A stretch of 64,000 nucleotides of DNA from Atriophallophorus winterbourni (Eukaryota > Platyhelminthes > Trematoda > Plagiorchiida > Microphallidae): positions 17,507 through 81,506 of the forward strand of contig JACCGJ010023351.1 in NCBI GenBank assembly GCA_013407085.1, read 5' to 3'. Shown piece after piece: positions 1 through 9,865 of this stretch. Under the pieces are notes generated by a model, which saw only the letters and a list, made by a program, of their open reading frames with translations, did not search any database and was not told the origin of the DNA. Position numbers and translations under genes: made by a program. The number at the start of each line of letters is the position of its first letter. Positions within the stretch are counted from its first letter, which is position 1.

Positions 1-2
1 CC

Positions 3-887
3 TTGTTCAAACTCTATGTGAGTGACCTTCCCGGTATTCTGAACAGTGGTTGTCTCTTATTTGCAGATGATCTGAAGGTGTGGGCTTCTGTCACGACTGC
101 CGCTGACGCTTCCCACTTGCAAAATGATTTGATTGAACTTCGGACTTGGACTGACAGATGGATGCTCCCGATTAATGAAAAGAAGTGTGCTATCATGCAC
201 ATCGGGAGCAACAACATGCGACATGCATATCATTTGGAGGGCCATGGTCTCAGGATAGTTGATGTAGAGCGAGATTTGGGGGTGATGGTAACTTCATCCC
301 TCAAAACTGCAGAGGATACTGCCAGAAAGGTCGGTTCTGCCAGCCGCATGTGATGGGCATTGAGACGATCCTTCTTTGAGATAAATCCCAAAGTTTTTCA
401 AGTTCTGTATAGCTCTCACGTTGACCAATATTAGAATTTGGGCTTCCGGTGAACTATCCGTTAACCAAAGGGGAGAAGGATCGTCTGTAAAAAGTCCAAA
501 GGAGGGCTACCAAGTGCGTGAGGGGGATGTTTCGTATTCCCTATGACGACCGATTGCGGGAACTCAAAATTTTCCCACTGGAATATCGAAGAATGCGATA
601 TGATTTGCTGGTCACGCGGAGAATCCTGCTTGGATATTACGGAACGGACTTCAACAATTCTTTTCGGTATCCACGGACTCCACAACAAGAGGTCATTCGC
701 TGAAGTTGCAGAAGCGCCGAACGAAACACCTAAAGCCATCGTTTACTCTGTCAACCAGAGTGGTCAATATTTGGAATGCACTCTCCGCTGATGCAATTGG
801 GGCAGTCACCGAAGAGCAGTTTAAACGTATATTGGACGGTGAACTTCCTGCTATCCTGCGCGATTCGCCTACTCTTTCAGCTCAGTA
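3..887 (+). pseudogene. CR1-like non-LTR retrotransposon, RT second half (decayed)
   Basis: Reverse transcriptase remnant entering from the left edge of the window. The first open stretch (3-353) carries the FADD catalytic box followed by the usual thumb region ending in a DLGV-like motif. The C-terminal part continues in other frames: 518-703 resembles the ...YRRMRYDLL... segment, and 706-887 has the NIWNALS block and a final FKRILD helix typical of the CR1 RT C-terminus. Frameshifts and stops between these blocks show a dead copy. The endonuclease and the first half of RT lie outside the window or are missing. It is followed directly by a 3' tail at 888-993. Confidence 0.8.
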
Positions 888-993
888 ACTCCTCGTGAGG
901 AATCTACGCTGAGATAGCAGAGACCCGGGAGGTGAAGCGGCTTTCACGGACTGTAGTCCTCCTGCCGTCTATTCAGAAGAAGAAGAAGAAGAA
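888..993 (+). repeat. 3' UTR and (GAA)n tail of the CR1-like copy
   Basis: The short 3' UTR after the stop near 888 ends in GCCGTCTATTCAG followed by about five GAA units (974-992), the simple-repeat tail expected of a CR1-like element. The same terminal sequence occurs inverted at 4446-4477, so it is a real family end. The next element begins at once after it, so the apparent ORF start at 932 is inside this UTR and is not a gene start. Confidence 0.7.
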
Positions 994-3156
994 CTTGAAT
1001 GTCAAGTTCCTACCCCCTCTTGGCAAAAGCGACCACGTAATGTTAGGCTTCGAAGCGCTGTTGCGTTTCCACAAACCTCTTGCGCGCCCTAGACGTAATT
1101 TTAGGCGTGTTGACTGGGGCCTACTTTTACAGTCATCAAAATCTTACCTTCTGTTCTCGCGTGATTCTAGTGTAACTGAAAACTGGGACAGAATTTGCAG
1201 ATTTCTTAACGGGCTACAAGACCTGCATGCTCCACTGCAATGCGTGAATAAGCACCAGCGGCCACCCTGGTGGTCTCCCAGCGTTCGTCGTTCTATTTGT
1301 AAACGTGATCGCTTATGGAGGCAATATAGGCTATCGCTCACCTCTGGTTCGTGGGTCCGTTACAGAACCGCCCGAAACGCTTGTGTCAAAATGCAGCGTG
1401 TGCTCAAACAGAAGTTTGAGTTATCCTTAGCCAGGGATGCTAAATCCAACCCGAAAAGGTTTTACAGTTACGCGCAATCTAAAGGAAAAACTATGGTAAA
1501 CATCGGTGACTTAAAACTGGAGGATGGACAAGTAGCTACTAGTGACCTAGCTAAGGCGGCAGCCTTCTCAAAGTTTTTCAGTAGCGTTCAGCGAACGGAT
1601 AATTCTCTACTCACACCGCCTGAGTTGCTTAACTTTCCATCTGGTGTCCCTGCACTAGATGATTTGTCCTTTAATGAGGCGGAGGTGTATGGAGCTCTTA
1701 TTCATGTTCGTGCTAACAAGGCTGAGGGTCCGGATCACATCCACTCAATTATGTTGAGAAATCTCGCCCCAGTGCTTGCAAAACCACTATGTGAGCTCTT
1801 CAATTCATGTTTGCACTCGGCAATGGTTCCTCGGGAGTGGAAAGAAGCCATAGTAGTACCAATACACAAAGGTGGTTGCAGGTCGATTCTTGGTAACTAT
1901 AGACCAGTCAGCCTGACCAGCATCGTCTCGAAAGTATTGGAAAGACTTATACGAGACAAAATCTGCCAGCATCTCTGCCAGCATTCTCTACTTAGTGTAG
2001 CTCAACATGGATTCCTGAAAGGGAGGTCTTGTTTGACTAACCTCTTGAGTGTCCTCAATATTGCTACGAAAAGGTTGGATGAAGGGAAGCCGGTCGAAGC
2101 GCTCTACCTAGATTTTAGCAAGGCTTTCGATTCCGTCAGCCACAGATTTTTAGAAACTAAGCTGGCAGCAAAAGGCATACGGGGTAGTTTACTTGCTTGG
2201 ATAAAATCATTCCTGACAGGTAGGACCTTTAGAGTACGAGTAGAATCTACGTTTTCGATCCAAACGGAGGTGATAAGTGGGGTGCCTCAGGGGTCTGTGC
2301 TAGGTCCGCTGCTCTTTCTGATTTTTATCGATGACTTGTCGCCTATCTTGGAGTGCCCGTGCTTCATTTTTGTGGATGACGTGAAGTTCATTGGTTCAAC
2401 GAATGAAGATACTCTGTTGCACGACCTCGAGCGGGTCATTGACTGGTCCATACTTTGGGACCTCCCACTGAACGTCAATAAGTGCCAACTCTTGTCTGCT
2501 CTGGTCGACAAGATCACAGTCCAGGTGTCAGGTACTCCTATTAGTCACACAGCGGGTTAAGGACTTGGGTGTTCTAGTTAGAGCTGACTTCAAATGGGAG
2601 GACCAATGCGCTGTTGCAGCGCAACGTGCACGCAATGTGCTCTTTCGGTTGAAGTCGGTGCTTTCCAGCAGAAGCCCCGACGTGTTCCTGCCACTTTACA
2701 AGGCGTTAGTCAGGCCGCATTTGGAATATTGTGTCCAGGCGTGGTGTCCTCACTACCAGAAGGATATCATTCGACTTGAAAGCGTACAGCGACTAGCAAA
2801 ACGCATGATTGAGGGTCAGCGTGGGAAAAGTTATGCTGATCGCCTTTGGGCTCTGGGTCTTTTCTCTCTTAAGCGTCGTCGTTTGAGAGGTGATTTGATT
2901 GAAACCTTTAAGATCTTAAAGGGCCTAAGCGGCGTTAATCCAGATGACATCTTTACCTTAAGTCCTAAGCTGGGCACTCGCGGACACGCACTCAAGCTCG
3001 CTAAGGAACGATGTCGAATAGATTCTAGGAAAAACTTTTTCAGCTTCAGGGTGGAACAAGCTCCCTGAAGAACTTATCTCCTGTAGTTCCGTCTCAACTT
3101 TCAAGCAGGGTTTAGACCGTGACTGGGGTAAGTTATTCTCTGATTACATCCCATGA
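994..3156 (+). pseudogene. CR1-like retrotransposon: end of endonuclease plus full RT
   Basis: Largest RT in the window. It starts inside the endonuclease at the GKSDH motif (near 1030), so it is 5'-truncated. It continues through the connecting domain and the RT core: NYRPVSL near 1900, the AQHGF block near 2000, YLDFSKAFDSV (motif A) near 2110, [11 protein letters not shown] (motif B) near 2275, and FVDD in place of FADD (motif C) near 2375. A one-base shift near 2550 moves the frame into 2565-3068 (thumb and C-terminus), and a second shift near 3050 restores the ending WNKLPEEL...LFSDYIP with stop at 3154-3156. Two frameshifts and the FVDD change suggest an inactive but fairly young copy. 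Confidence 0.88.
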
Positions 3157-3600
3157 TTACCATGCTTATGTTGTCCTCCATTTTGCTCGCTATTCACTGT
3201 AGCAATTTTAGAGCATCTTCCTATTCTTGATTCTCCATCAGCTGACCTCTCACCGTGCTGGTGAGGAGAAACTGTCTTTTCTTTTTTCCAGCATCGATTA
3301 TTGCGCGTTGCTGTCCTACTACTATTCTACTACTACAGAGCCTGGCACCACGATCATCAGAGATTGCAAACAGAGAAGAAAGAAAATTACCTTTTGGCAG
3401 TGCATCGATTATAGCGCGGTGCTCCTCCAACTACATTCTCCTAGTCCTACGACCATCAGAGGTTCCACACGGAGAAAAAGGATTGACCCTTTGGCAGTGG
3501 TGGGCGCTTCTCCGCAGCTTTCCACCGAAAGAAATTCTGGACGCTCGATTGGCTTGTCAGCCACATACTGTCCTGTGCAAACTGAACTGAACTAGCACTA
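3157..3600 (+). repeat. 3' UTR with ~100-nt tandem repeat
   Basis: This is the 3' UTR of the preceding CR1-like element. It holds a tandem repeat: copy 1 at 3291-3401 (111 nt) and copy 2 at 3402-3498 (97 nt). Each starts GCATCGATTAT and ends TTTGGCAGT, and a partial third copy is likely at 3225-3290. It is followed by a block beginning GTGGTGGGCGC that recurs at about 4155-4230 in the next element, showing that both share a 3' end. The tail is ACTGAACTGAACT then (ACTAGC)n at 3588-3606. The open frames across this region are chance. Confidence 0.65.
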
Positions 3601-3606
3601 GCACTA

Positions 3607-3918
3607 GGACTTTTCTCACTTAGGAGGAGGCAACTTAGGGGGGATCTTATAGAGACCTTTAAGGTTGTCAAAGGACTAAGTTGTTTAGAATTCGATGACT
3701 TCTTCCGGTTCTCTCCTTTGGTTGGTACACGAGTGCACAGTTTTAAGCTAAGTAAACAGCATACCAGGCTCGAATCCAGAACGCACTTCTTTAGCATCCG
3801 TATAGTGAACGCGTGGAACTCACTTTCCGCAGAACTAATCTTGGCAACTTCAGTAATTGCGTTCAAACATGGGCTGGACGAACGGTGGCAGGAGCTCTTC
3901 CCGGAGCATTACCCTTAA
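3607..3918 (+). pseudogene. CR1-like RT C-terminus, 5'-truncated insertion
   Basis: Open frame from 3607 to the stop at 3916-3918 encoding only the RT C-terminal domain: an LRGDLIETFKVVKGLS segment, then HSFKLSK, then the FFSIRIVNAWNSL block and a final FKHGLDERW helix. This matches the C-terminus of the element at 994-3156 block by block. The copy begins exactly at the previous element's simple-repeat tail, so it is a severe 5' truncation inserted into, or tandem with, that tail. No stop interrupts the remaining frame. Confidence 0.8.
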
Positions 3919-4280
3919 GACTAAATCCCTCATTTTTATGATAAAAAAAACACAAAAATATTCGAAAAACATTTTAAACACAAAAAAGAGTTTCTTTTTC
4001 ATTTTTCGCATTTGTGGAAATAAACTGCTGTCCATCGTCTTTTCATTCGATTGGACATGCAACATGCATAACTCTCTCACCTTTCGGTGATGAGACATCT
4101 CCCATCTTCCATTCACAGTTACACACGCCTGTGTTACTTACGAATCAATCCTGGTAGTGGTGGGTGTTTTCAAGCACACCTCCGAAAGAATCTGGGCACT
4201 CGTTTCGACTTGGTCGACTATCGCCCTGTGATACTGATACTGATACTGATACTGAACTGAACTTGAACTTGAACTTGACC
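3919..4280 (+). repeat. 3' UTR and hexamer tail of truncated CR1-like copy
   Basis: AT-rich 3' UTR, then a block near 4155-4225 homologous to 3499-3575, then tail microsatellites of the type TACTGA repeated about four times (4227-4250) and GAACTT repeated about three times (4253-4276). The change of tail unit within one family (GAA, ACTAGC, ACTGAT, GAACTT) is notable. Confidence 0.65.
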
Positions 4281-4445
4281 TTGAAATTCGGTTCAGTCAA
4301 TGAAAAGCACAGTCGTATTTTATTGTGAAGCAAATTCCATAAACGAGAATATTTATAAATTAAGATATCTGTGCGTACACGATTGCATTTTTAGTATAGA
4401 TAATTTGTCTTTATAGAAATGATTATATTCTTGAGACTTATTGAA

Positions 4446-4490
4446 ATTCTTCTTCTTCTTCTTCTGAATAGACGGCAAACAGTATCCCTA
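4446..4490 (-). repeat. Isolated CR1-like 3' end, inverted
   Basis: The reverse complement reads GCCGTCTATTCAG followed by (GAA)n, the same 3' terminus seen at 961-992. Only this terminal scrap is recognisable, so it is a very short 5'-truncated copy on the minus strand just upstream of the MULE gene. Confidence 0.6.
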
Positions 4491-4495
4491 CAACC

Positions 4496-4637
4496 TGCAC
4501 AACTTTTTGATTGGTTGAATTGCTTCGGCTACAACGCCTGTCAGCCTTCATACAGATTATTTTGATTGGTTGAATTCTGATTGGTTGCTTTAGCTCCAAT
4601 AAATAGCTCTGCAAGGGGTCCGGCGTCACTTTTAATT
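4496..4637 (+). promoter_or_regulatory. Probable promoter of the MULE transposase
   Basis: The stretch holds three ATTGG (inverted CCAAT) boxes at about 4509, 4564 and 4579 and a CCAAT at about 4595, followed at once by a TATA-like AATAAATAG (4599-4607), about 35 bp before the ATG at 4638. The second MULE copy (start 23944, minus) also has CCAAT boxes and a TTTAAAAAG upstream, and both share a TTCTGATTGGT motif. Core-promoter function is inferred from motif spacing only. Confidence 0.45.
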
Positions 4638-7227
4638 ATGAGCTGTAACGATATTACTCAGCTTTTTCAGGGAACCATTGGCAACCGCGCGATTGGAAGT
4701 CTCGTGGAATTGAACCACCTGCTGACCGATTTCGCTCGAGTTTCTGGTACCCACTATGCCATCCGTACATCAAAGAGGAACCAATCGGGCGAGTTGACAT
4801 TTATTAAATATATATGTCAACGAAAAGGATACCACCAGAAACCAAATCTTGGCCTTCGCCGTAGAGATTCGTTTGCAACACAATGCGAGGCCCATTTAAA
4901 CTTGGGGCGTATGGGCTCCGGTTTCCGCGTCACCAACAGTAACATGGTTCATAACCATGAATTACAAACCGGGGAAGCTGGGTTGCTTTTCTTTCGCAAC
5001 CGACGTCTAACGCCATCGGAATTGGATGTGATTCGACCGCTGCTGGAATGCGGGGACTCCTCATTCAACATACGGTACTACGTGAAGACGCAATTTAAGA
5101 AAAATCTTACCGGATGTGATGTGGTGAACATGCGCCGGCGAGTTCTGGCTGGCCGTAACAATCCAGGTAAGTGGACGATAATTATTATCCATTTTTCACA
5201 GCCTATATTCGACGAATGGAAGCGGATCTGAACGTCCATGGAAAGGCACGCGTGCTGCTGGATGAGACCAACAAGATGACGCATTTCATCTACACAACCC
5301 AACAAATGCTTAGTTTGTTTAACCGTTTTCCTGATTTTATTCTCATCGATGGTACATTCCGTACCAATCGCGAGAAATATTTTTTATATCAATTATTGGT
5401 AGTAGATGGATGCCGCAAAAGTCTTCCTGTAGCAATAGGCTTCTTGTGGAGGGAAACAGCTGAAGATATCCGCACGTTCCTGCTTACCTTTGTCGAATTC
5501 GTCGGTGGGTGTGATGCTGTGAAAGCCATCATGTCCGACGGAGCACTTGCGATTGCGAATGCTGTAGAGGACGTATTTCCACACGATTCGCATCTGCTTT
5601 GTCGGGTGCACATGCTCCGGAATGTTACTCGCCGTAACCCCCGAACGCAGGCACTGAAATGGGTATTTGTTGCGATGAAAACCCGTAGTTTGTGGGAGTA
5701 CGCGTATGCCTTAATCCATATGCAGTGTGCAGACCCTGTATTCTTCCAGTACTTCAAAGGGCAACACTGTTGCAACTCGCGTAAGTGGGCAAATGCCCGT
5801 CGTCCCAAGGTAGCCACTTACGGTATTGGGGACACGAACATGGTCGAGGCCATGCACCGATGTTTAAAGATGAACCACCTTAGTGGTAGGATGGCAATTT
5901 GGGAGGCCCTTCGGATATCCCAACTCAGTGCCTCGTATCTTATTTGGCAACGCCAACACGAAGTTGCTAGGGCGAGACGTAGGCGGGTTCGCGTCCCCAA
6001 CCACTCGGAATTAGATTCCCTGTGTGATCTGCTTATGCCATACGCCGTAGACCTCATCGCCGCCAACGTAACTGCTTCAACAGTTACTATAGTCGGTTCC
6101 ACTGATAATGGGGTAATTGTAAGGGACACGCGTTCTTGGGATGTGTGCTGCCTAAATTGGAAATGCACATGTCGGTTTTTCGTAGATCAAGCGTTGCCAT
6201 GCAGGCACGTGCTTTCTGCTGCGATATTCAAACATGCTGATGTAGCTTTAATCCCGGTTTCCCAGCGCTGGTTACGCAGTACTAATGATGCAATCTCAGT
6301 GGACTTTTCTTCTGCGGACGGTCCTAGGCAAACTAGTAGAGTGTTTTCATCGGGTAGATCTTACGGCCACGATGTGATTGATAGGGCTCAACGCCATTTT
6401 GAGCCACCATACTATAACCATTTTCTTCGTACTATTGATACCTATGTGAGAACAGCCAGTTCGCGTCCCTTGCTCCCGTTTCCTTGGGAACGTGACATCG
6501 GCGATATGTCATTGGCGTCGGTACGGTACGACAATCTACCGTTGGAAACAATATTGAATGTAGAACCCAGTGAACCTAGTAACCGTCAGAGTTCGTCTCC
6601 CATAGCCAGTTACGACGAAGAAGCAACGATTGCCGGTATTGATGGAAACGATGCCAGGATATTAGACGTTCACGATGGCCGGATCAACGATCGAGGACGG
6701 GCAGCTTCTTCCCACAACCCAATCCCATCCACCTCTCGACTACCTCCAGTAGATCTGGATGAGTTTTTATGCCACGATCAAGTATGTGGTCAGTGTGATT
6801 CCGATGAACCACCTGAGTTTGCAGGGAAAACTATAGAATGGGAGCAATGCCCTTATTGCAACCAGTGGTATCATCTCTACTGTTTAATCACCCCGCCATT
6901 TGAAACAGATAAGTGGTGCTTTTTTGTATGCAAACGTTTGATTAATTGCTCCATTGCTGATATTGGTGCCACGGCGATATTTGGTGAGTGCTATCATTCG
7001 CTTATCACTGACCCACTGTTTTTTAACTATTTTTCTGCTTTGCAGGATCAATAAACCGTGATCACTATCCACGTGTAAGTTCAAAATATTTTTTCGTTAT
7101 CATGATGACGTGTTTGGTTTTGTACCAGTCAATGGGCTGGCATTATAACCCCGAAAATGTGATCCAATCTATTCAAACCGCTGATGCAAACCCGCATTTT
7201 ATTCGGAGTGAAAAGGTTGGGTCATAG
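4638..7227 (+). CDS. MULE-type transposase, FAR1-like/DDE/SWIM/PHD, four exons
   Basis: DDE transposase of the Mutator-like (MULE) superfamily that would cut and re-insert its element in the nucleus. Predicted exons are 4638-5166, 5202-6983, 7046-7074 and 7129-7227. The introns are 35, 62 and 54 nt with GTAAGT/GTGAGT donors and CAG acceptors, and splicing keeps frame throughout, giving about 812 aa. Domains: FAR1-like Cys/His region (about 35-115, ending HNHEL); DDE core with IDGTF (D226), MSDGA (D289) and a probable Glu at about 392 (NMVEA); SWIM finger CxC-x9-CxH (C498, C500, C510, H512); C-terminal PHD finger (about 700-755, CGQC, CPYC, WYHLYC). The ATG at 4638 is chosen because the open frame upstream has only a TTG and overlaps the promoter. 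The third intron is also open in frame, so it could be retained. No stop or lost catalytic residue was seen, so it may be active or domesticated. Confidence 0.85.
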
Positions 7228-7389
7228 TGTGTGGGGCTATAGTGTTCACCAGTTAACATCACCAACACGCTCGCTTAAACGCGGGAACTCTGAAACTGGT
7301 AGCCACTTAATTAAACTTTTTATCTTATTCTTTCCGCCATCGCAATCCCCAACGAATCAATCGAGAGGAGAACCGATAAAGGTGAAAGA
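7228..7389. other. Short spacer after MULE gene
   Basis: No gene is seen. A clear terminal inverted repeat pairing with the 4.4-4.6 kb flank was not found by eye, so the right boundary of the MULE element is undetermined. A PLE ORF begins at the end of this spacer. Confidence 0.4.
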
Positions 7390-8051
7390 TTGAACACCTG
7401 TGCAGCGAGCGACGAAAGAGACCGTAAACAGGCGCACCGTGAAGCGAGCCAAAGGCTCATTGACCACGGTTATCCAAAAAGTTTTGTAAAACGCCAATTA
7501 ATGAAGGTAAAATACCCGTCAGAAAAATCGGAGAAAAATTGGCGAGATACAGTTTGTATACCTTACGTAAAATGCACATCTGAAGCGATACGTAGAATCT
7601 TGAACCAGGCGGCCATACGCGTGACTTATAAGAAAGGGAAAACTATCCGTTCGGTTCTGATGCACCTCAAGGATAAGACACCTTTATCTAGCGTCACGAA
7701 CAGCATCTACAGAATCAACTGTAAGGACTGTTCGGGTGTTTACATAGGCCAGATTTCCAGGGAAATTCACACTAGAATCGAAGAACACCGAAAGCGTATA
7801 GGAGGCAGCCCCGGGATGCGAGGGAATATCAATCCCTTATTCGTGATTCCGCCTTGGCGGAGCACGTTTTAGATACGGGCCACAGCGTCGATCTAGACAA
7901 TGTGGAAATATTAAGACGCGGTATTAAACCGTATAGCGAACGCCTACATGCGGAGGCGGTCGAAATTGCGAAGGCAGGTCCACTGGCAGTCAATAAGGTG
8001 GATGGGGTAGAAATCTCCACAATCTGGCGCTCGGCACTACTGCGACTGTAA
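7390..8051 (+). pseudogene. Penelope-like element, C-terminal part with GIY-YIG endonuclease
   Basis: This encodes the region just before and including the GIY-YIG nuclease of a PLE: a basic segment (AHREASQRLI...), then IPYVKCTSEAIRRIL, then the nuclease start IYRINCKDCSGVYIGQ (near 7705-7750, GVYIG corresponds to the YIG half) and an REIHTRIEEH segment with the catalytic Arg/Glu region. The first open frame ends at 7872. The true reading continues in the second frame from about 7850 (AEHVLDTGHSVDLDN...), so there is one frameshift near 7830-7855. The RT part of this copy is absent. This subfamily differs from the PLEs at 11.2 and 14-16 kb. Confidence 0.82.
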
Positions 8052-8440
8052 ATAGTTATTATTCACCTTATACCTACTAGTTAATTAGATTATTGTTTTT
8101 CTTCAAAAATAGGTTAAACTTAACCCCGTTAGTTATGTACTTTTACGTATGTGAGCAGCTGTGTCAACTGACCTTGACCGTGTTCACTTGTATCGGATTG
8201 ATTTGGATACACACTGTGAGGAATATGGACCACTGATCCTGGTCATTCCCACGAGACGTGACACATGGTAAGCGTACTATAGGCTGTTTAGCGATAAGGT
8301 CAAATAAGTGGTGGTGGGTTGACCGGTACTTAATCATGTTCCCCGTCCTGACTATCACCCTTGGTCTGACGAAGCTTCTGTGTCAGAAGTGAAACGTTAC
8401 CCAAAAACTACTCTAACCGATTCCACTCAAATTTCTTTGC
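8052..8440 (+). repeat. PLE 3' region
   Basis: Non-coding end of the PLE copy at 7390. The first ~280 nt recur with about 85-90% identity at 8990-9234, and the first ~60 nt recur inverted at 8466-8520, so three copies of this 3' end lie within 1.2 kb. The downstream part holds the sense hammerhead motif listed separately. The junction with the inverted copy is near 8440. Confidence 0.7.
8361..8403 (+). ncRNA. Hammerhead ribozyme motif in PLE 3' region
   Basis: Core CTGACGA at 8366-8372 and GAAA at 8391-8394. Between them GCTTCTG / CAGAAG form stem II with a TGT loop (7 bp if one G is bulged). It is followed by CGTT, so stem III would be the self-complementary ACGT and cleavage would follow GTT at 8398. 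Stem I is short: GGT (8363-8365) pairs with ACC (8399-8401). Minimal hammerheads of this kind are known from PLEs. Weak stem I/III suggests activity, if any, as a dimer in tandem copies. It lies on the sense strand of the PLE at 7390. Confidence 0.6.
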
Positions 8441-8950
8441 ATAACGGGGCTAACATTTAATTAACTATCAGGTATAAGGTGAATATCAACTATTTACCTT
8501 CGCATCAGTGCCGAGCGCCAGATTGTGAAGATTTCTGCCCCATCCACCTTATTGACCACCAGTGAACCTGCCTTGGCAATTTCGACCGCTATACGGTTTA
8601 ATACCACGTCCCAATATTTCCACATTGTCTAGATCAACGCTGTGGCCCGTATCTAAAACGTGCTCCGCCAGGGCGGAATCACGAATAATGGATTGATATT
8701 ACCTCGCATCCCGGGGATGTCTCCTGACATGCTTTTGGTGTTCTTCGATTCTAGAAGCATTTTCCTGGAAATCTGTCTTATGTAAACACCCGAATAGTCC
8801 TTATAGTTGATTCTGTAGATGTTGTTCATAACGCTATATAAAAGTGTCTTATCCTTGAGACGCATCAGAACCGAACGGATAGTTTACCCTTTCTTATAAG
8901 TTACGCGTATGACAGCCTGGTTCAAGATTCTAAGTATCGCTTTAAATGTG
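8441..8950 (-). pseudogene. Inverted second copy of the PLE GIY-YIG region
   Basis: Minus-strand copy of the same subfamily as 7390-8051. 8653-8865 reads IYRINYKDYSGVYIRQ and ends in the same out-of-frame stretch (GNINPLFVIPPW) as the plus copy. The remainder of the C-terminus lies at 8520-8660 and the 3' UTR at 8441-8520, with an internal deletion of roughly 30 nt. YIG has become YIR, and there are frameshifts. With the plus copy it forms a large imperfect inverted repeat centred near 8440. Confidence 0.75.
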
Positions 8951-8952
8951 CA

Positions 8953-9234
8953 GAAATCTCCACAATCTGGCGCTCGGCACCGACGCGAAAGTAACTAGTT
9001 TTTATTCACCTTATACCTAGTAGTTGATTAGATTCTTGTATTTCTTCAAAAATAGCTTAACGTTAGCCCCGTTAGTTATGTATTTTTACGCATGTTGGCC
9101 GCTGTGTCAACTGACCTTGACCGTGTTCACTTGTATCAGATTGATGTGGATACACACCAGGAGGAAAATCGACCACTGATCCTGGTCATTCCCACGAGAC
9201 GTGACACACTGTAGGCGCACTATGGCTGTTTAGC
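8953..9234 (+). repeat. Third PLE 3' end, truncated
   Basis: This begins with the last codons of the PLE ORF (GAAATCTCCACAATCTGGCG as at about 8010-8030) and follows the 3' region of the 7390 copy to about 9234. It stops before the hammerhead region, where the minus-strand PLE RT starts. No coding potential of its own. Confidence 0.7.
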
Positions 9235-9865
9235 GGCATCTGAATGTTTTTTTGCCTGCAAGGATGCTCGATTGTTTTGAGATTGTACTGTTGGAATACA
9301 GTGAAGTTGAGTTGAGTGTGAATACAAATATACAAGAGCGTAATTAGTACCTCATGCGTGATTGGATTCCAGCCATACGTTGTTCCGTGTTCCATTAGCA
9401 GCGATGACATTGTTAGCTTGGCCAGTGTAAAGTCGATCGACGTAAATATGGGTCGTCGTCAGTTATCTTCACGTTTTGCAGTTTTTTGAGAAATTCTTCT
9501 GCTGAGTGTACGGAATGGTCCGAGTATCTGACGAGATATAGGAGTTTTCTTCGTAGTTCTTTTGACAATCTATGCGTAGGTGCTCCAGGCAGTGAAACGA
9601 TTGGACCTAGTGGGATAACTTCTTTGTGCACCTTCGGTAAACCGTAGAATCGCGGGATTGAGGAATCTTCCGGTTTCATTCGGAAATATTCAGCACTGGT
9701 AATCTGTGTCTTGAAGTTCAGTCTCTTGAGAGCAGCGTAAATCTTGTTTTCTGGTCGTTTCGTTTCATCTTAGCTCACGTGTCGGTAGGTGTTCGTGTCC
9801 TGCAGCAGTTTTTAAGCTGTCTCATGTAATCAGCATTATCCATAACTATCGTGATTCGCATTTGT
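9235..9865 (-). pseudogene. PLE reverse transcriptase, fingers/palm part
   Basis: Minus-strand PLE RT reading from 9865 down: an ITIVMDNADYM segment (9800-9865, PLE D-K-x-D-Y block), ALKRLNFKTQ, FYGLPKVHKE (near 9640, hallmark PLE finger motif), LRRKLLYLVRYSDHSV, then after a frameshift near 9440 the IFTSIDFTLAKL stretch (motif A, 9410-9440) and a short C-terminal run. It joins non-PLE-like sequence at about 9235. The copy continues upstream beyond the RTE insertion at 9866-10365. Confidence 0.8.

Noticed and set aside
932..993. Apparent start of a 542-codon ORF at 932
   Set aside because: The first ~20 codons lie in the 3' UTR and (GAA)n tail of the previous element. RT homology begins after the tail, and the start codon is GTG.
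3227..3595. Overlapping 110-120-codon frames
   Set aside because: They run through a tandem repeat in a 3' UTR; no protein motif.
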